64,000 nucleotides of DNA from DATATB01 sp036268995 (GTDB lineage: Bacteria; Planctomycetota; Planctomycetia; Pirellulales; PNKZ01): positions 71,584 through 135,583 of the forward strand of contig DATATB010000090.1 of the NCBI GenBank assembly GCA_036268995.1. The letters are read 5' to 3'. The notes below the pieces were generated by a model. It was not told the DNA's origin. It searched no databases and saw only the letters and a program-made list of their open reading frames with translations. Position 1 is the stretch's first letter. Every line of letters begins with the position of its first letter. Below, one piece after another: positions 49,877-58,646 of this stretch. The translations under genes were made by a program, and so were the position numbers.

Positions 49877-50566
49877 CTAGTGACCTTGAGGAGCGGGCTG
49901 CAATTGCGTCTTCGCCTCGTCGATCAGCGACAGCTCGGGCTCACCCTCGCGAATGACTTTCAGAATCTCGGCGAGCTTGTCCACTTCTTCGGGAGTCTTG
50001 AATTCGGTGATGACCTTGGCCCGCTTCGTGGGTGTCATGGCTGACAGCAGTGCCACCACTTCGTTCATCGACCCTTCTTCGACCATCCGCACGACTTGTT
50101 CTTTGGCCTGCTTAGGCTTCATGGTCTCCAAGATCAGCCGGGTGGTTTCCTGACTGTTGGAGAGGGTCGCTGCGCGCAACGTTTCGAGTTGACGGTCCAG
50201 CGCAGTTTTCACTCGGTTATATCGGTCGATCTCTCCGGTTAGTTTGACTCGTTCGTCTTTTAATTGGTCCGACTGGCTGTGCAGCATCTGCTCGCGCAGC
50301 TCGAAGTCGCGGCTCTGGATCGCCCTGGCTCGGGCGATATCAAGCAGCGATGGCTGGTTCGTGCGATCGTGCAGGCCGATGATTTCGGCCTCGGGACGCG
50401 TGGCGCTGGCCGAACCGTCGAGCACGCCGGCCAGATCCGCCACCTTGTCGCGGTCCAGCACCCCTTGCCACCAGCAATAGCCGGCTAGCACCAATAGCGC
50501 GAGCACCGTAGCAATGCAGGCGCAACTGATCAACCAGCCGATTGCGCGAAACAGCTTGCCGATCAT
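49877..50566 (-). CDS. MotE-like flagellar membrane protein
   Basis: 229 residues: a membrane helix near residues 12-32, a coiled coil (about 75-130), and a C-terminal helical domain (M-K-P-K-Q-A-K-E-Q-V, L-L-S-A-M-T-P-T-K-R-A-K-V) like the MgtE-N fold of MotE chaperones. Start overlaps the FliJ stop (ATGA). MotE helps stator or export assembly in alpha-proteobacteria; its role here is inferred from place and fold. Confidence 0.7.
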   Translation of the reverse strand: MIGKLFRAIGWLISCACIATVLALLVLAGYCWWQGVLDRDKVADLAGVLDGSASATRPEAEIIGLHDRTNQPSLLDIARARAIQSRDFELREQMLHSQSDQLKDERVKLTGEIDRYNRVKTALDRQLETLRAATLSNSQETTRLILETMKPKQAKEQVVRMVEEGSMNEVVALLSAMTPTKRAKVITEFKTPEEVDKLAEILKVIREGEPELSLIDEAKTQLQPAPQGH

Positions 50567-51009
50567 AGAATCCTTTCAGCGGGCACGCTGCGGCCGGCCA
50601 CCTCGTCCAATTCGCGCATGGCCTCGCGCTCGCTCTGCTGGCGCCATTCCTCGTGCTGGCTGGCGCGCAGCTTCTCCAGTGCCCGCACGTCCTTGTCGGC
50701 CATGACCAGCGCCTCGCGGCGCTTGGCCACTTCGGCTTCGACCTTGGCCAGTTGCGACGCCAGGCTGCGTTTTTCGGCCTGCAACACGAGCTCGTAGCGT
50801 TCGCCGTTGAGCAGCCGATCGACGTCGACCGGCCCGAGGGGCGCGGTGTGCAGTTGCCGGGCTGCGCGCAGATCGTGATCGATGCGCTGGATTTTTTCCT
50901 CCAGCACCATCTGCACGCCCAGGGCATCGGCCAATTGAGCGCGGCGCTCGTCGCGCACCGCCTCGCGCAGCCGCGTCACGCTAGCCAGGCGAAATTGAAA
51001 TCGACGCAT
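50563..51009 (-). CDS. fliJ: flagellar export protein FliJ
   Basis: 148 residues, almost entirely coiled coil, with the M-R-R-F-Q-F-R-L-A-S-V opening of FliJ. It forms the stalk of the FliI ATPase ring and gates export. Three bases after the fliI stop; overlaps the motE-like start. The position is as strong as the sequence evidence. Confidence 0.85.
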   Translation of the reverse strand: MRRFQFRLASVTRLREAVRDERRAQLADALGVQMVLEEKIQRIDHDLRAARQLHTAPLGPVDVDRLLNGERYELVLQAEKRSLASQLAKVEAEVAKRREALVMADKDVRALEKLRASQHEEWRQQSEREAMRELDEVAGRSVPAERIL

Positions 51010-51012
51010 GAT

Positions 51013-52365
51013 TTACCGCGCTCCTTCCGGCGCCGCCGTGGCGGCGCTTTGAATCCGTTGAATGCATTTCGCTCGCAGTTGGGCCAGTTCGGCCCGGGCC
51101 TTTTCCACCGAACTGCCGTCCGAAACCCGCTGCCGCAGAAACTGGTGAATGCTGTCGAGCATGTCGATCGCCAGGTCCACCGAGCGATTGCTGCCGCGCC
51201 GGTAAGCGCCGATCGAGATCAGATCTTCGTGATCGCGATAAGCGCCCAGCATCTCGCGCACGGCACCGGCCGACTCGCGATGCTCCTGCGTGGTGATGTC
51301 GTTCATCAACCGGCTCAGGCTCTCGAGCACGTCGACGGCTGGATAATGGTTGCGCGTGGCCAGCTTCCGCGAGAGCCAGGTGTGGCCGTCGATCAATCCG
51401 CGCACGCAATCGCAGATCGGTTCGTTGGCGTCGTCGCCTTCGACCAGCACGGAGTAAAAGGCCGTGATGCTACCGGTCGGGCCACGCCCGGCCCGTTCCA
51501 CCAATTTGGGCAGCAGGGCAAAGACCGAAGGCGGAAACCCGCGCGTCGTCGGCGGCTCGCCGGCGGCCAGCCCGATCTCGCGCTGGGCCAAGGCAAACCG
51601 CGTGAGCGAATCCATCACCAGCATTACGTCGCGCCCCTGGTCGCGGAAATACTCGGCCACCGACGTGGCCGCAAACGCGGCCCGCGTGCGCAGCAGCGCC
51701 GGCTCGTCGCTGGTGGCCACCACGACCACGCTCTTGGCCAGCCCCTCGGGGCCCAAGTCACGCTCCAGAAACTCGTTGACCTCGCGGCCGCGCTCGCCTA
51801 CCAGGGCAATCACGTTCACGTCGGCGGCCGTGTAGCGGGCCATCATGCCCAGCGTTACGCTTTTGCCGACGCCCGAGCCGGCGAAGATCCCCATCCGCTG
51901 GCCTTTGCCGCAGGTCAGCAGACCGTCGATCACGCGGATGCCGGTGGACATGGGCGTATCGATGCGCGGCCGCTGGATCGGCGATGGCGGCCGAGCATCC
52001 AGTGGCTGGCGCGTGGGCAACCACGGCTGCGGCCGGCCGTCGATGCATTGTCCGCGGGCATCGATCACGCGGCCCAGCAATTCGGGGCCGACGCGAATCG
52101 AGGTTTTCGAACGTTTGAGCCGCACGCGGTTGCCGTGCCGCACGCCCTGCATGTCGCTATAGGGATACACGAGCGTCAGGTCGTTGTTGAAGCCCACGAC
52201 TTCGGCCTCCAGCGATTCGCCGCCGTGCCGCTGGATTTCGACCAGGGCGCCTACCGGGGCCGCGAAATCGGCCACGGCCGCGGTCATGCCCACCATGCGC
52301 ACGATGCTCCCCTCGATGGCGCTGGGCACGATCGAATCCAACTGGTCGGCCAATTCGCTCGTCAT
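51013..52365 (-). CDS. fliI: flagellum-specific ATP synthase FliI
   Basis: 450 residues, normal size. The P-loop G-S-G-V-G-K-S (about 163-169), D-S-L-T-R-F-A in Walker B and the G-E-R-G-R-E-V-N-E-F-L segment are those of the FliI/F1-beta family. It energises substrate unfolding and release at the export gate. Start overlaps the fliH stop (ATGA). No anomalies seen in the nucleotide site. Confidence 0.95.
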   Translation of the reverse strand: MTSELADQLDSIVPSAIEGSIVRMVGMTAAVADFAAPVGALVEIQRHGGESLEAEVVGFNNDLTLVYPYSDMQGVRHGNRVRLKRSKTSIRVGPELLGRVIDARGQCIDGRPQPWLPTRQPLDARPPSPIQRPRIDTPMSTGIRVIDGLLTCGKGQRMGIFAGSGVGKSVTLGMMARYTAADVNVIALVGERGREVNEFLERDLGPEGLAKSVVVVATSDEPALLRTRAAFAATSVAEYFRDQGRDVMLVMDSLTRFALAQREIGLAAGEPPTTRGFPPSVFALLPKLVERAGRGPTGSITAFYSVLVEGDDANEPICDCVRGLIDGHTWLSRKLATRNHYPAVDVLESLSRLMNDITTQEHRESAGAVREMLGAYRDHEDLISIGAYRRGSNRSVDLAIDMLDSIHQFLRQRVSDGSSVEKARAELAQLRAKCIQRIQSAATAAPEGAR

Positions 52366-53015
52366 GTCAGCTCGGCCTCGATCCGCGCCAGTTGCACTTC
52401 GAGCTGCTGATCGACCGCTCCATGTTGGGTTTCGATCCGGCAGCCGCCAGGCGAAATGCGCTCGTCGGGCACGAGCGTGGTCGGCCCCAGCCGCGAAAAT
52501 TCGGCGGCCAGCCGCTCGATCTGCTCGCCCAGCGCGGCGTGATCCTGGGGGTGCAGCAGGATGCGCAGCTCCGAACTGCCTCGCGCCAGTTCCAATCCAT
52601 CGCGAACAAACTGCACGGTGATCCGCGGATCGGCCTGCAACTGCCGGCGTACGATCCGGCCGGCAATGGCCGCGGCCAGGTGTACGGCGCGTTGCTCCCA
52701 ATGCGCCAGCCAACCCGGCCGCGAACCTTCGATCTGTTCGATCGCCTGCCGCACAGCCGGCAGCGCGGTCTCCAACTGCTGCGCCACTTTCTGGTTCAGC
52801 ATTTCGTCCAGCGCGCGCTGGCCGGCCTGGCGGCCTTCGGCTTCGGCCCGCTGGCGAATCGATTTTCCCTCCTCGACCGCCGAAGCGAGGATCTGTTTGG
52901 CTTGCTCACGAATGGTGCGCAAGTACGCGTCGCCATGCTCGCGCATGTCTTCGAAATTGAAAGCCACGCCATGAATACCGCGATTGCGATCCGTGGCTTT
53001 AATGATGCTCGACAT
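52362..53015 (-). CDS. fliH: flagellar assembly protein FliH
   Basis: About 217 residues. Charged coiled-coil N-terminal half with a long A-E-A-E-G-R-Q-A-G-Q type helix, then a V-ATPase E-subunit-like C-terminal half (H-L-A-A-A-I-A-G-R-I-V-R-R-Q-L). It is the regulator and peripheral stalk of FliI. The ATG at 53015 is used with AGGA upstream; a TTG at 53021 is adjacent. Confidence 0.88.
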   Translation of the reverse strand: MSSIIKATDRNRGIHGVAFNFEDMREHGDAYLRTIREQAKQILASAVEEGKSIRQRAEAEGRQAGQRALDEMLNQKVAQQLETALPAVRQAIEQIEGSRPGWLAHWEQRAVHLAAAIAGRIVRRQLQADPRITVQFVRDGLELARGSSELRILLHPQDHAALGEQIERLAAEFSRLGPTTLVPDERISPGGCRIETQHGAVDQQLEVQLARIEAELT

Positions 53016-53041
53016 CGGCAAGGATCCTGCATGAACCGGTC

Positions 53042-54109
53042 TCAGGCCACCATCTCGACTGCAGCGCCCGACAAATCGATCCGGCCTTCGGCCTCGAGCT
53101 GCCGGGCCACGCGGGCCAACTCGTGTTGGGCCTCTTCCACGTCGCTCAGCCGCGTGGGTCCCAGCCCTTCGAGTGCGCCGGTCAACATCGCGGCTGTGTC
53201 GGCCGGCACGGCGGCCAGCATGCGCTCGTGCAGCGTGGGGCCAGCCCCGGCTAGCGCCAGCACGGTCAGCTCCATGCCCGCCGTCTCGAGTACCAGCGCC
53301 AGCGACCGGCCGCTGATTTGCTCGAGGTCCGAAAACCGAAACTCGCGATCGACCAGGCGGCCTGCCAGGTGACGATCATGCCGCGAGAGGTTTGACAGAA
53401 TTTCGCGCTTGGCCTGCGGCGAGGCCGCGGCCAGGATGCCGGCGACCGAGGCCATGCCCACCGTCTGGCGGTGCTCGTCGAGCGATTGCTCGAGCATCCG
53501 CGATTCGAGGCCTCGTTCCACTTCGAGCAGCACCTCGGGATTGGCCTGTTCGAGATTGACCAGGCGGCGAACCACTTCCACTTGCAGTTCGCCGCCGAGC
53601 GTGGCCAGCATGTCGGCCGCGCGCTCGGCCGGTAGATGCGAGATCACCAAGGCGATGGTTTGCGGATGCTCGCCTTCCAGCAGCGGGCGAAGCTTTTCGC
53701 CCGACGCGGCCCGCAGCAGGCGAAAGTGCGGGCTGGGCGGCGCCTCGTGGGCCGCATGGCTGGTAGCCTGGCTCGAGAGCTGCAATTCGACGGCCGGCGA
53801 AAGTTGCTTGGGCGGGCGATTGTCGGGCCCGGGCTCGTGAGCACGCTGGGGCTGGCTGACTTCGGCCGCGGCGAAGGCTTGCATCACGGCCGCTTGTTCG
53901 GCCGGATCGATCTCGCCTAGCGCGTCGGCGGCCCAGCGCACGCGCTGGGCCTGGCCGGCCGGCATGCGCTCGAGCAGCGCCTCGGCCGTCGCGCGATCGA
54001 GGCAGGCAACCAGCACGGCCGCTTTGCGGATCTCGGCCGCATGCGGTTGCACGTCCTTGGCGACGGCGGCGCGCTTGAATGGCGATGGCAGAAACCGTTT
54101 GAGATTCAT
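53042..54109 (-). CDS. fliG: flagellar motor switch protein FliG, with altered torque residues
   Basis: 355 residues with N, middle and C domains; E-H-P-Q (147-150) and the later L-S-D-V-E motif are clear. A gapless alignment of residues 285-325 with E. coli FliG from memory puts Ala287, Asp304, Gly311, Ala312 and Arg320 at the places of Lys264, Arg281, Asp288, Asp289 and Arg297. Four of five charged residues tied to torque are thus replaced. A Gln/Pro/Ala-rich linker (about 83-128) is longer than usual. Start overlaps the fliF stop (TAATG). Confidence 0.88.
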   Translation of the reverse strand: MNLKRFLPSPFKRAAVAKDVQPHAAEIRKAAVLVACLDRATAEALLERMPAGQAQRVRWAADALGEIDPAEQAAVMQAFAAAEVSQPQRAHEPGPDNRPPKQLSPAVELQLSSQATSHAAHEAPPSPHFRLLRAASGEKLRPLLEGEHPQTIALVISHLPAERAADMLATLGGELQVEVVRRLVNLEQANPEVLLEVERGLESRMLEQSLDEHRQTVGMASVAGILAAASPQAKREILSNLSRHDRHLAGRLVDREFRFSDLEQISGRSLALVLETAGMELTVLALAGAGPTLHERMLAAVPADTAAMLTGALEGLGPTRLSDVEEAQHELARVARQLEAEGRIDLSGAAVEMVA

Positions 54110-55776
54110 TAGCTGGCGTTTCCGATCCAGCCCCGCAGGATGTTGGCGGCGGCATCCGGGTCTTCACGAACCATTTCGGTCAGTTCGTCGCGGAGCGAGG
54201 TACCCGCGCCCAACTTGCGTTTGAAGCGTGATTTGGGTTTGGCCGCCGCGGCCGGTTTGGCCGCATCGGCGGCTTCCTGGGCCGCGAGCTGCGGCAGCAC
54301 CGACTGCTGCATCGACGCGGCCGAAGTCGGCGTGCGGCTGAGCGACCGCAGCATCAGCAAGCTCATCACCACCAGGCCCACCGTGGCCAGCGTTGCCCAA
54401 TAGTTGTTCAGCCAGGCCAATGCTTGCTGGGTTCCGCCGGGCCCCGGGTCGGGCTCGGTCGTTACGTGCTGAAAGGTAGTCACTGTCACCAGCGATGCCG
54501 GGTCGATGCCTTCGGCCGGTTGCGGGATCAGCGTGCTGACATGGCTGCGAATCTTGTCCGTTTCGTCCTTTTGGATTTGCTCGAGCGCGCCGGCCTCGGG
54601 CGTGCGTGGGGTCGTCAGGCCCGGCGGCGTGGGATTGCGTTGCCGCCAGACGCTTTCGAAATACGTACTGGGGATGCCGACGGAAATTGAAATGCGTTTG
54701 GGCGTCAGGCCGGCCAACTGCGTGAGCGTCCGCTCGCGGCTGGGGGCGTTGTGAATTTCGTTGATGGCCCGATCGTCCGTGCTTTCGTTGCCGCCGCCGG
54801 CCGACGAGAGCCGGGCCGATTGATTGGGGCCTTGGGCCTCGATGCCCGGCCGGCCGCCGCCGGAACCGCCCTTGGCATTCGAGGTTTCCGTCTCCTCGCG
54901 CGACATGATCGTGGCCACGGCCTTGGGGTCGTAGCTGTCCTTTTCCTGGCGCACGAGCAGCTCTTTGTTGAGCTCGACGTTGGCCGTCACCGTCACCCCA
55001 GGCACATAGGTCAGGGCGTTGTAAATCTGCGCCTCGTACAGCGTCTGGAATTCCTTCGTGCGCGAAACAAAGGGATCTTCCGAGGCACTGCCCAGGCCGT
55101 CGCCATTGGTGCCGCTGTAAGTGCGGCCGTTGAGATCGACAACCGCAATGTGCTCGGGCGCCAGGCCGGCAAACGCGCCGGCCACCAGGTGGCGAATCAT
55201 CGGCACTTGTTTTTCTTCCAGCGGCAACGTGCCATGCCGCTTGACGGCCACGCTGGCCTTGGCCGAGGCAACTTGCCCAAAGCCGGCCTTCTTCTCTTGG
55301 TCGTATTGCACCGAGGCCTTTTCAATGCCCTGCATCGAAAGAATGATGCCGGCCAGTTCGCGTTCTTTGGCCTGCTCGATCAGTTCTTCTTGCTGCGATC
55401 GACTCGTGAAGGGGCCGACTTTGGCGATGGCCGTGGTGAGAAAATCGCCAAAATTCGCCGGCAACGCGCCGCTGTCGGCCAGCGCGGCCAGGTAGGCCGA
55501 CTTTCGCGCCAGCGGCACCTTCAACCGGTTGCCGTCGACGCTGTAATCGTTGAGGCCCGCTTTGCCGAAGGCGGCTTCCATCGCCGACAGTTCGGCCGAG
55601 GTGAACGACTGGCCGCCCAGCAGGTAGCCGTCGCCACTGGAGAACTGATGGTTGAACAGATAGGCCAGGCTGATGACGACCACCGCCAGCAACAATCCCG
55701 ACGTGATGCGGGCTGCCGGCGTCATCGAGCGGAACAAGTCCGCTACCTGGGCCATGGCTTGATTGAAAAAGTCCAT
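54109..55776 (-). CDS. fliF: flagellar MS-ring protein FliF
   Basis: 555 residues. Two membrane helices (about 25-45 and 450-470) flank the periplasmic ring-building domains; F-L-T-T-A-I-A-K-V-G, A-S-V-A-V-K-R and P-K-R-I-S-I-S-V-G-I are recognisable family segments. The C-terminal tail (about 520-555) would bind FliG. A Gly/Ser-rich disordered insert lies near residue 300. Base of the flagellar motor. Confidence 0.93.
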   Translation of the reverse strand: MDFFNQAMAQVADLFRSMTPAARITSGLLLAVVVISLAYLFNHQFSSGDGYLLGGQSFTSAELSAMEAAFGKAGLNDYSVDGNRLKVPLARKSAYLAALADSGALPANFGDFLTTAIAKVGPFTSRSQQEELIEQAKERELAGIILSMQGIEKASVQYDQEKKAGFGQVASAKASVAVKRHGTLPLEEKQVPMIRHLVAGAFAGLAPEHIAVVDLNGRTYSGTNGDGLGSASEDPFVSRTKEFQTLYEAQIYNALTYVPGVTVTANVELNKELLVRQEKDSYDPKAVATIMSREETETSNAKGGSGGGRPGIEAQGPNQSARLSSAGGGNESTDDRAINEIHNAPSRERTLTQLAGLTPKRISISVGIPSTYFESVWRQRNPTPPGLTTPRTPEAGALEQIQKDETDKIRSHVSTLIPQPAEGIDPASLVTVTTFQHVTTEPDPGPGGTQQALAWLNNYWATLATVGLVVMSLLMLRSLSRTPTSAASMQQSVLPQLAAQEAADAAKPAAAAKPKSRFKRKLGAGTSLRDELTEMVREDPDAAANILRGWIGNAS

Positions 55777-55885
55777 CCCTGGAACTCTCCGACGCCGGCG
55801 GCCGCGTCTTGCGGTCGCGAATTATGCACACTTCAAAGTAGCAAGGCACACTCCGTGTGCCCTCGCCGCCCATGTTCGCCGCAGC

Positions 55886-56185
55886 CTAAACGCGGATGTT
55901 CTGCACGTCCTGGTAAGCCGAGACCAGCTTATTGCGAATTTGCATCATCATGCGAAACGCGAGATCGGCTTTTTGCACGGCCGTCATCACTTCGCCGGGG
56001 CTCACGTCCCCGCCGGTGGCCAGCGCCTCGACAGCCTTGTTGGCGTCCAGTTGCATCGAGTTGACTTCGCCGATCGAGTCGAGCAGGAAGTCCTTGAACG
56101 ACGTGCCGGTCGCCCCCTCGGCGCCGGCCGGCGCCTGCGGCAACAGCAGCGGTGACGACGAGAGTCCTTGAATCGGTGAGTTCAT
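55886..56185 (-). CDS. fliE: flagellar hook-basal body protein FliE
   Basis: 99 residues with F-K-D-F-L-L-D-S-I-G-E-V-N and the C-terminal A-F-R-M-M-M-Q-I-R-N-K-L-V-S-A-Y-Q-D-V family helix. It joins the MS ring to the rod. 109 bp before fliF, 52 bp after flgC. Confidence 0.92.
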   Translation of the reverse strand: MNSPIQGLSSSPLLLPQAPAGAEGATGTSFKDFLLDSIGEVNSMQLDANKAVEALATGGDVSPGEVMTAVQKADLAFRMMMQIRNKLVSAYQDVQNIRV

Positions 56186-56237
56186 GTTGTCTTCCTACCG
56201 GCAATGAACGCAAAACGGGAGTCGTCTTCCAGTCGGC

Positions 56238-56660
56238 TTACGCCAGAATGCGCAGCGTGTGCTGCATCAAGTCCTTCGTGGCTTCGATCACGCCGACGTT
56301 CGCCTCGTAGGCCCGCGTGGCTTCGATCGCATCGGTGAATTCCGTCATCATGTTGATATTTGGATACGCGACATAGCCCTGGTGCGGACCTTCCTTGGCC
56401 GCATCCGGATGGCCGGGCTGAAATTTCCAGCGCGGCTCGAGATTGGCCGTTTCCACGCTGCTGACTTTGACGCCGGCGGCCCCCAGCGGGCTCTTGATGC
56501 TCTCGTCGGTTTCGAACACGACGAAGCGCGGTTGATACGGCTTCGACTCGCCCGCCTCGTTGTGCGTGGTCGACAAATTGGCGATGTTGTTGGCGATGGC
56601 CGTCATGCGCAAGCGCTGCGCCACCAGGGCGCTGGAGCTGATATCGAGTGCCGAGAGCAT
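56238..56660 (-). CDS. flgC: flagellar rod protein FlgC
   Basis: 140 residues with A-L-V-A-Q-R-L-R-M-T-A-I-A-N-N-I-A-N at the start and R-A-Y-E-A-N-V-G-V-I-E-A-T-K at the end, both core-forming helices of the rod family. P-N-I-N-M in the middle is typical of FlgC. Proximal rod. Separated from flgB by a repeat cluster of 138 bp. Confidence 0.93.
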   Translation of the reverse strand: MLSALDISSSALVAQRLRMTAIANNIANLSTTHNEAGESKPYQPRFVVFETDESIKSPLGAAGVKVSSVETANLEPRWKFQPGHPDAAKEGPHQGYVAYPNINMMTEFTDAIEATRAYEANVGVIEATKDLMQHTLRILA

Positions 56661-56681
56661 GAGAATCGGTTCCTATGTCTT

Positions 56682-56787
56682 GTAGCGGAAGTCGTGAGAC
56701 TTCCGTTGTTCGCAGCAAAAGTCGTGAGACTTCCGCCGTGCATCTAACGTTGCCTTCACTGTCCGGAATTCTCACGAATTCCGCTAC
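56682..56787. repeat. three 24-nt repeat units between flgB and flgC
   Basis: Forward units at 56682-56705 and 56712-56735 (the second with a variant left end) and an inverted unit at 56764-56787. They fill most of the gap inside an otherwise tightly packed operon and would fold in the message. Confidence 0.82.
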
Positions 56788-56798
56788 GGATCTAATCG

Positions 56799-57209
56799 TT
56801 ATGCGCGTTCGCTGACGGCGGCGCCCAGCAGTTGAAACTGGCTGGCAAGGATCGTCGTGGCGATGTTGTGTTGAATCTGGTTCTTCGAGATTTCGATGGC
56901 TTGCTGTTCGATGCCCACATTCGTCTGGTCGTGATAGACGATGGCCTTGAGGTTGTCGCGCACGTGTTCGAAGTGGCCGACCGAAGGGGCCGCGCCCAGC
57001 GACGACTCGGCCCCGTGGCTGCGATCGCGCGAACGGATGGCGTCCTTGAGCTGGCTCTCGAACATCCGGCCGTCCAGGTCGCGGGTGCGATAGCCCGGCG
57101 TGTCGATGTTGGCGATGTTGCCGGCCAGCACCTGGTGCCGGGCCTCGGTGAAGTTGAGGACTTCCTCGAGCGCCGGGATCGCCGACGTGTTTAGCAGCGA
57201 GTTCAGCAT
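56799..57209 (-). CDS. flgB: flagellar rod protein FlgB
   Basis: 136 residues with V-L-A-G-N-I-A-N-I-D-T-P-G-Y-R-T-R-D, the FlgB signature, and a C-terminal S-K-N-Q-I-Q-H-N-I helix. Proximal rod partner of FlgC. Nine bases after the response regulator stop, so on the same message. Confidence 0.93.
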   Translation of the reverse strand: MLNSLLNTSAIPALEEVLNFTEARHQVLAGNIANIDTPGYRTRDLDGRMFESQLKDAIRSRDRSHGAESSLGAAPSVGHFEHVRDNLKAIVYHDQTNVGIEQQAIEISKNQIQHNIATTILASQFQLLGAAVSERA

Positions 57210-57218
57210 ATTGGGCTC

Positions 57219-58646
57219 CTAGCAGGCCGGCGCGAGCCGCTTGGCCCGCGGCGCGTAACCGTATTCCTTCAATTTTCCAGACAGCGTCCGCAGTCCGATG
57301 CCCAGGGCCTCGGCCGTGCGGGCCCGGTGACCATCGAAGTGATCCAGCGTGGACTGGATCAGCTTGCGTTCCATGTCGTGCAGGCTCAGACCAACCGGCA
57401 CTGCATTCTCACCCTTGCCCTCGGAGTTGCCACCTTCGATCAACCAGGGGCGCAACTCATCCGCTGTCATAGGCCGCCCCGACTGCAACACGCTGGCGCG
57501 GGTAATGATGTTCTGCAATTCGCGAACGTTGCCCGGCCAGTGATAGTCCAGCAGCAAGCCCAGGGCGCCCGGCTCCAGCGGACACGGATCGCGACCCAAA
57601 CGCCGGGCCGCACAATCCGCGAAGTACTCGATCAGTTGCGGCACGTCGTCGCGCCGGGCTCGCAGCGGCGGAACCTCGAGTGGGATCACGGCCAGCCGGT
57701 AGAACAAGTCTTCGCGAAAGCGGCCGGCAGCCACTTCGGCCCGAAGCTGCCGGTTGGTCGTGGCCAGCACGCGGACGTCCACGGTGCGGGTTTCGCTCGA
57801 TCCGACGCGCTCGAATGTTTTTTCTTGCAGCACGCGCAGCAACTTGGCTTGCAGCGGCATCTCGATTTCGGTGATTTCGTCCAGCAGAATCGAACCGCCG
57901 TCGGCTAGCTCGAAACGCCCGGTGCGCGGGTTCTCGGCCCCGGTAAACGCACCGCGCTCGTGCCCGAACAATTCGCTTTCCATCAACTGGGCCGACAGTG
58001 CCGGGCAATTCAAGCTCACCAGCGGGCGATCGGCCCGCTGGCTGGCTGCGTGTACGGTCCTGGCGACCAGCTCTTTGCCGGTGCCGCTCTCACCCACGAT
58101 CAGAATGGTTTCCGAAGTCGGCGCGGTGCGGACAATCTGGGCCCGCAGTTGCCGCATGGGCTCGCTGCTGCCGATCATGGCCGGCGCGTCGAGGCCCGAG
58201 TGTGGCAGCGGCAGTGCCCGGCTGGTGTCGAGCATCCGGCCGTGGGCAATGGCGCGGCTTACGAGATCTTCGAGCCGCTCGGCGGCAAACGGTTTTTCGA
58301 TATAGTCGAAGGCCCCGTGCCGCATTGCTTCCACGGCGGAAGCCACTGTGGCAAAGGCCGTGACCATCACGATCTGCGCCCCGTAGTTGCGGCGCTCCAG
58401 ATCGCGGATAAAGTCCAGCCCGCTCATGCCGGGCATTTGCAGATCGGTGATCACCAGGTCCACCGGCTGGCTGGGCAGCAAGGCCAGCGCTTCGACGGCG
58501 CTGGACACGCACTGCACCTTATGGCCGGCATGCCGCAGGATTTCCGCCATCGACTCGCGCGCTTGCCGATGATCGTCGACGACCAGGATGCGGCCCAGCG
58601 GCGTTTTGGCGCCAGGACCGGAAGCGATGGGTGATTTTGTGCTCAT
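57219..58646 (-). CDS. sigma54-dependent response regulator (FlgR/FleR class)
   Basis: 475 residues. Receiver domain with V-V-D-D (23-25) and phospho-acceptor Asp68 in I-T-D-L-Q-M-P and Lys118; AAA+ domain with G-E-S-G-T-G-K (185-191), the sigma54-contact loop G-A-F-T-G-A (232-237) and L-L-D-E-I; a Fis-type HTH at the C-terminus (about 435-465). All parts look functional. Coupled to the kinase gene (ATGA) and directly upstream of flgB, so it very probably controls flagellar gene expression. Confidence 0.92.
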   Translation of the reverse strand: MSTKSPIASGPGAKTPLGRILVVDDHRQARESMAEILRHAGHKVQCVSSAVEALALLPSQPVDLVITDLQMPGMSGLDFIRDLERRNYGAQIVMVTAFATVASAVEAMRHGAFDYIEKPFAAERLEDLVSRAIAHGRMLDTSRALPLPHSGLDAPAMIGSSEPMRQLRAQIVRTAPTSETILIVGESGTGKELVARTVHAASQRADRPLVSLNCPALSAQLMESELFGHERGAFTGAENPRTGRFELADGGSILLDEITEIEMPLQAKLLRVLQEKTFERVGSSETRTVDVRVLATTNRQLRAEVAAGRFREDLFYRLAVIPLEVPPLRARRDDVPQLIEYFADCAARRLGRDPCPLEPGALGLLLDYHWPGNVRELQNIITRASVLQSGRPMTADELRPWLIEGGNSEGKGENAVPVGLSLHDMERKLIQSTLDHFDGHRARTAEALGIGLRTLSGKLKEYGYAPRAKRLAPAC

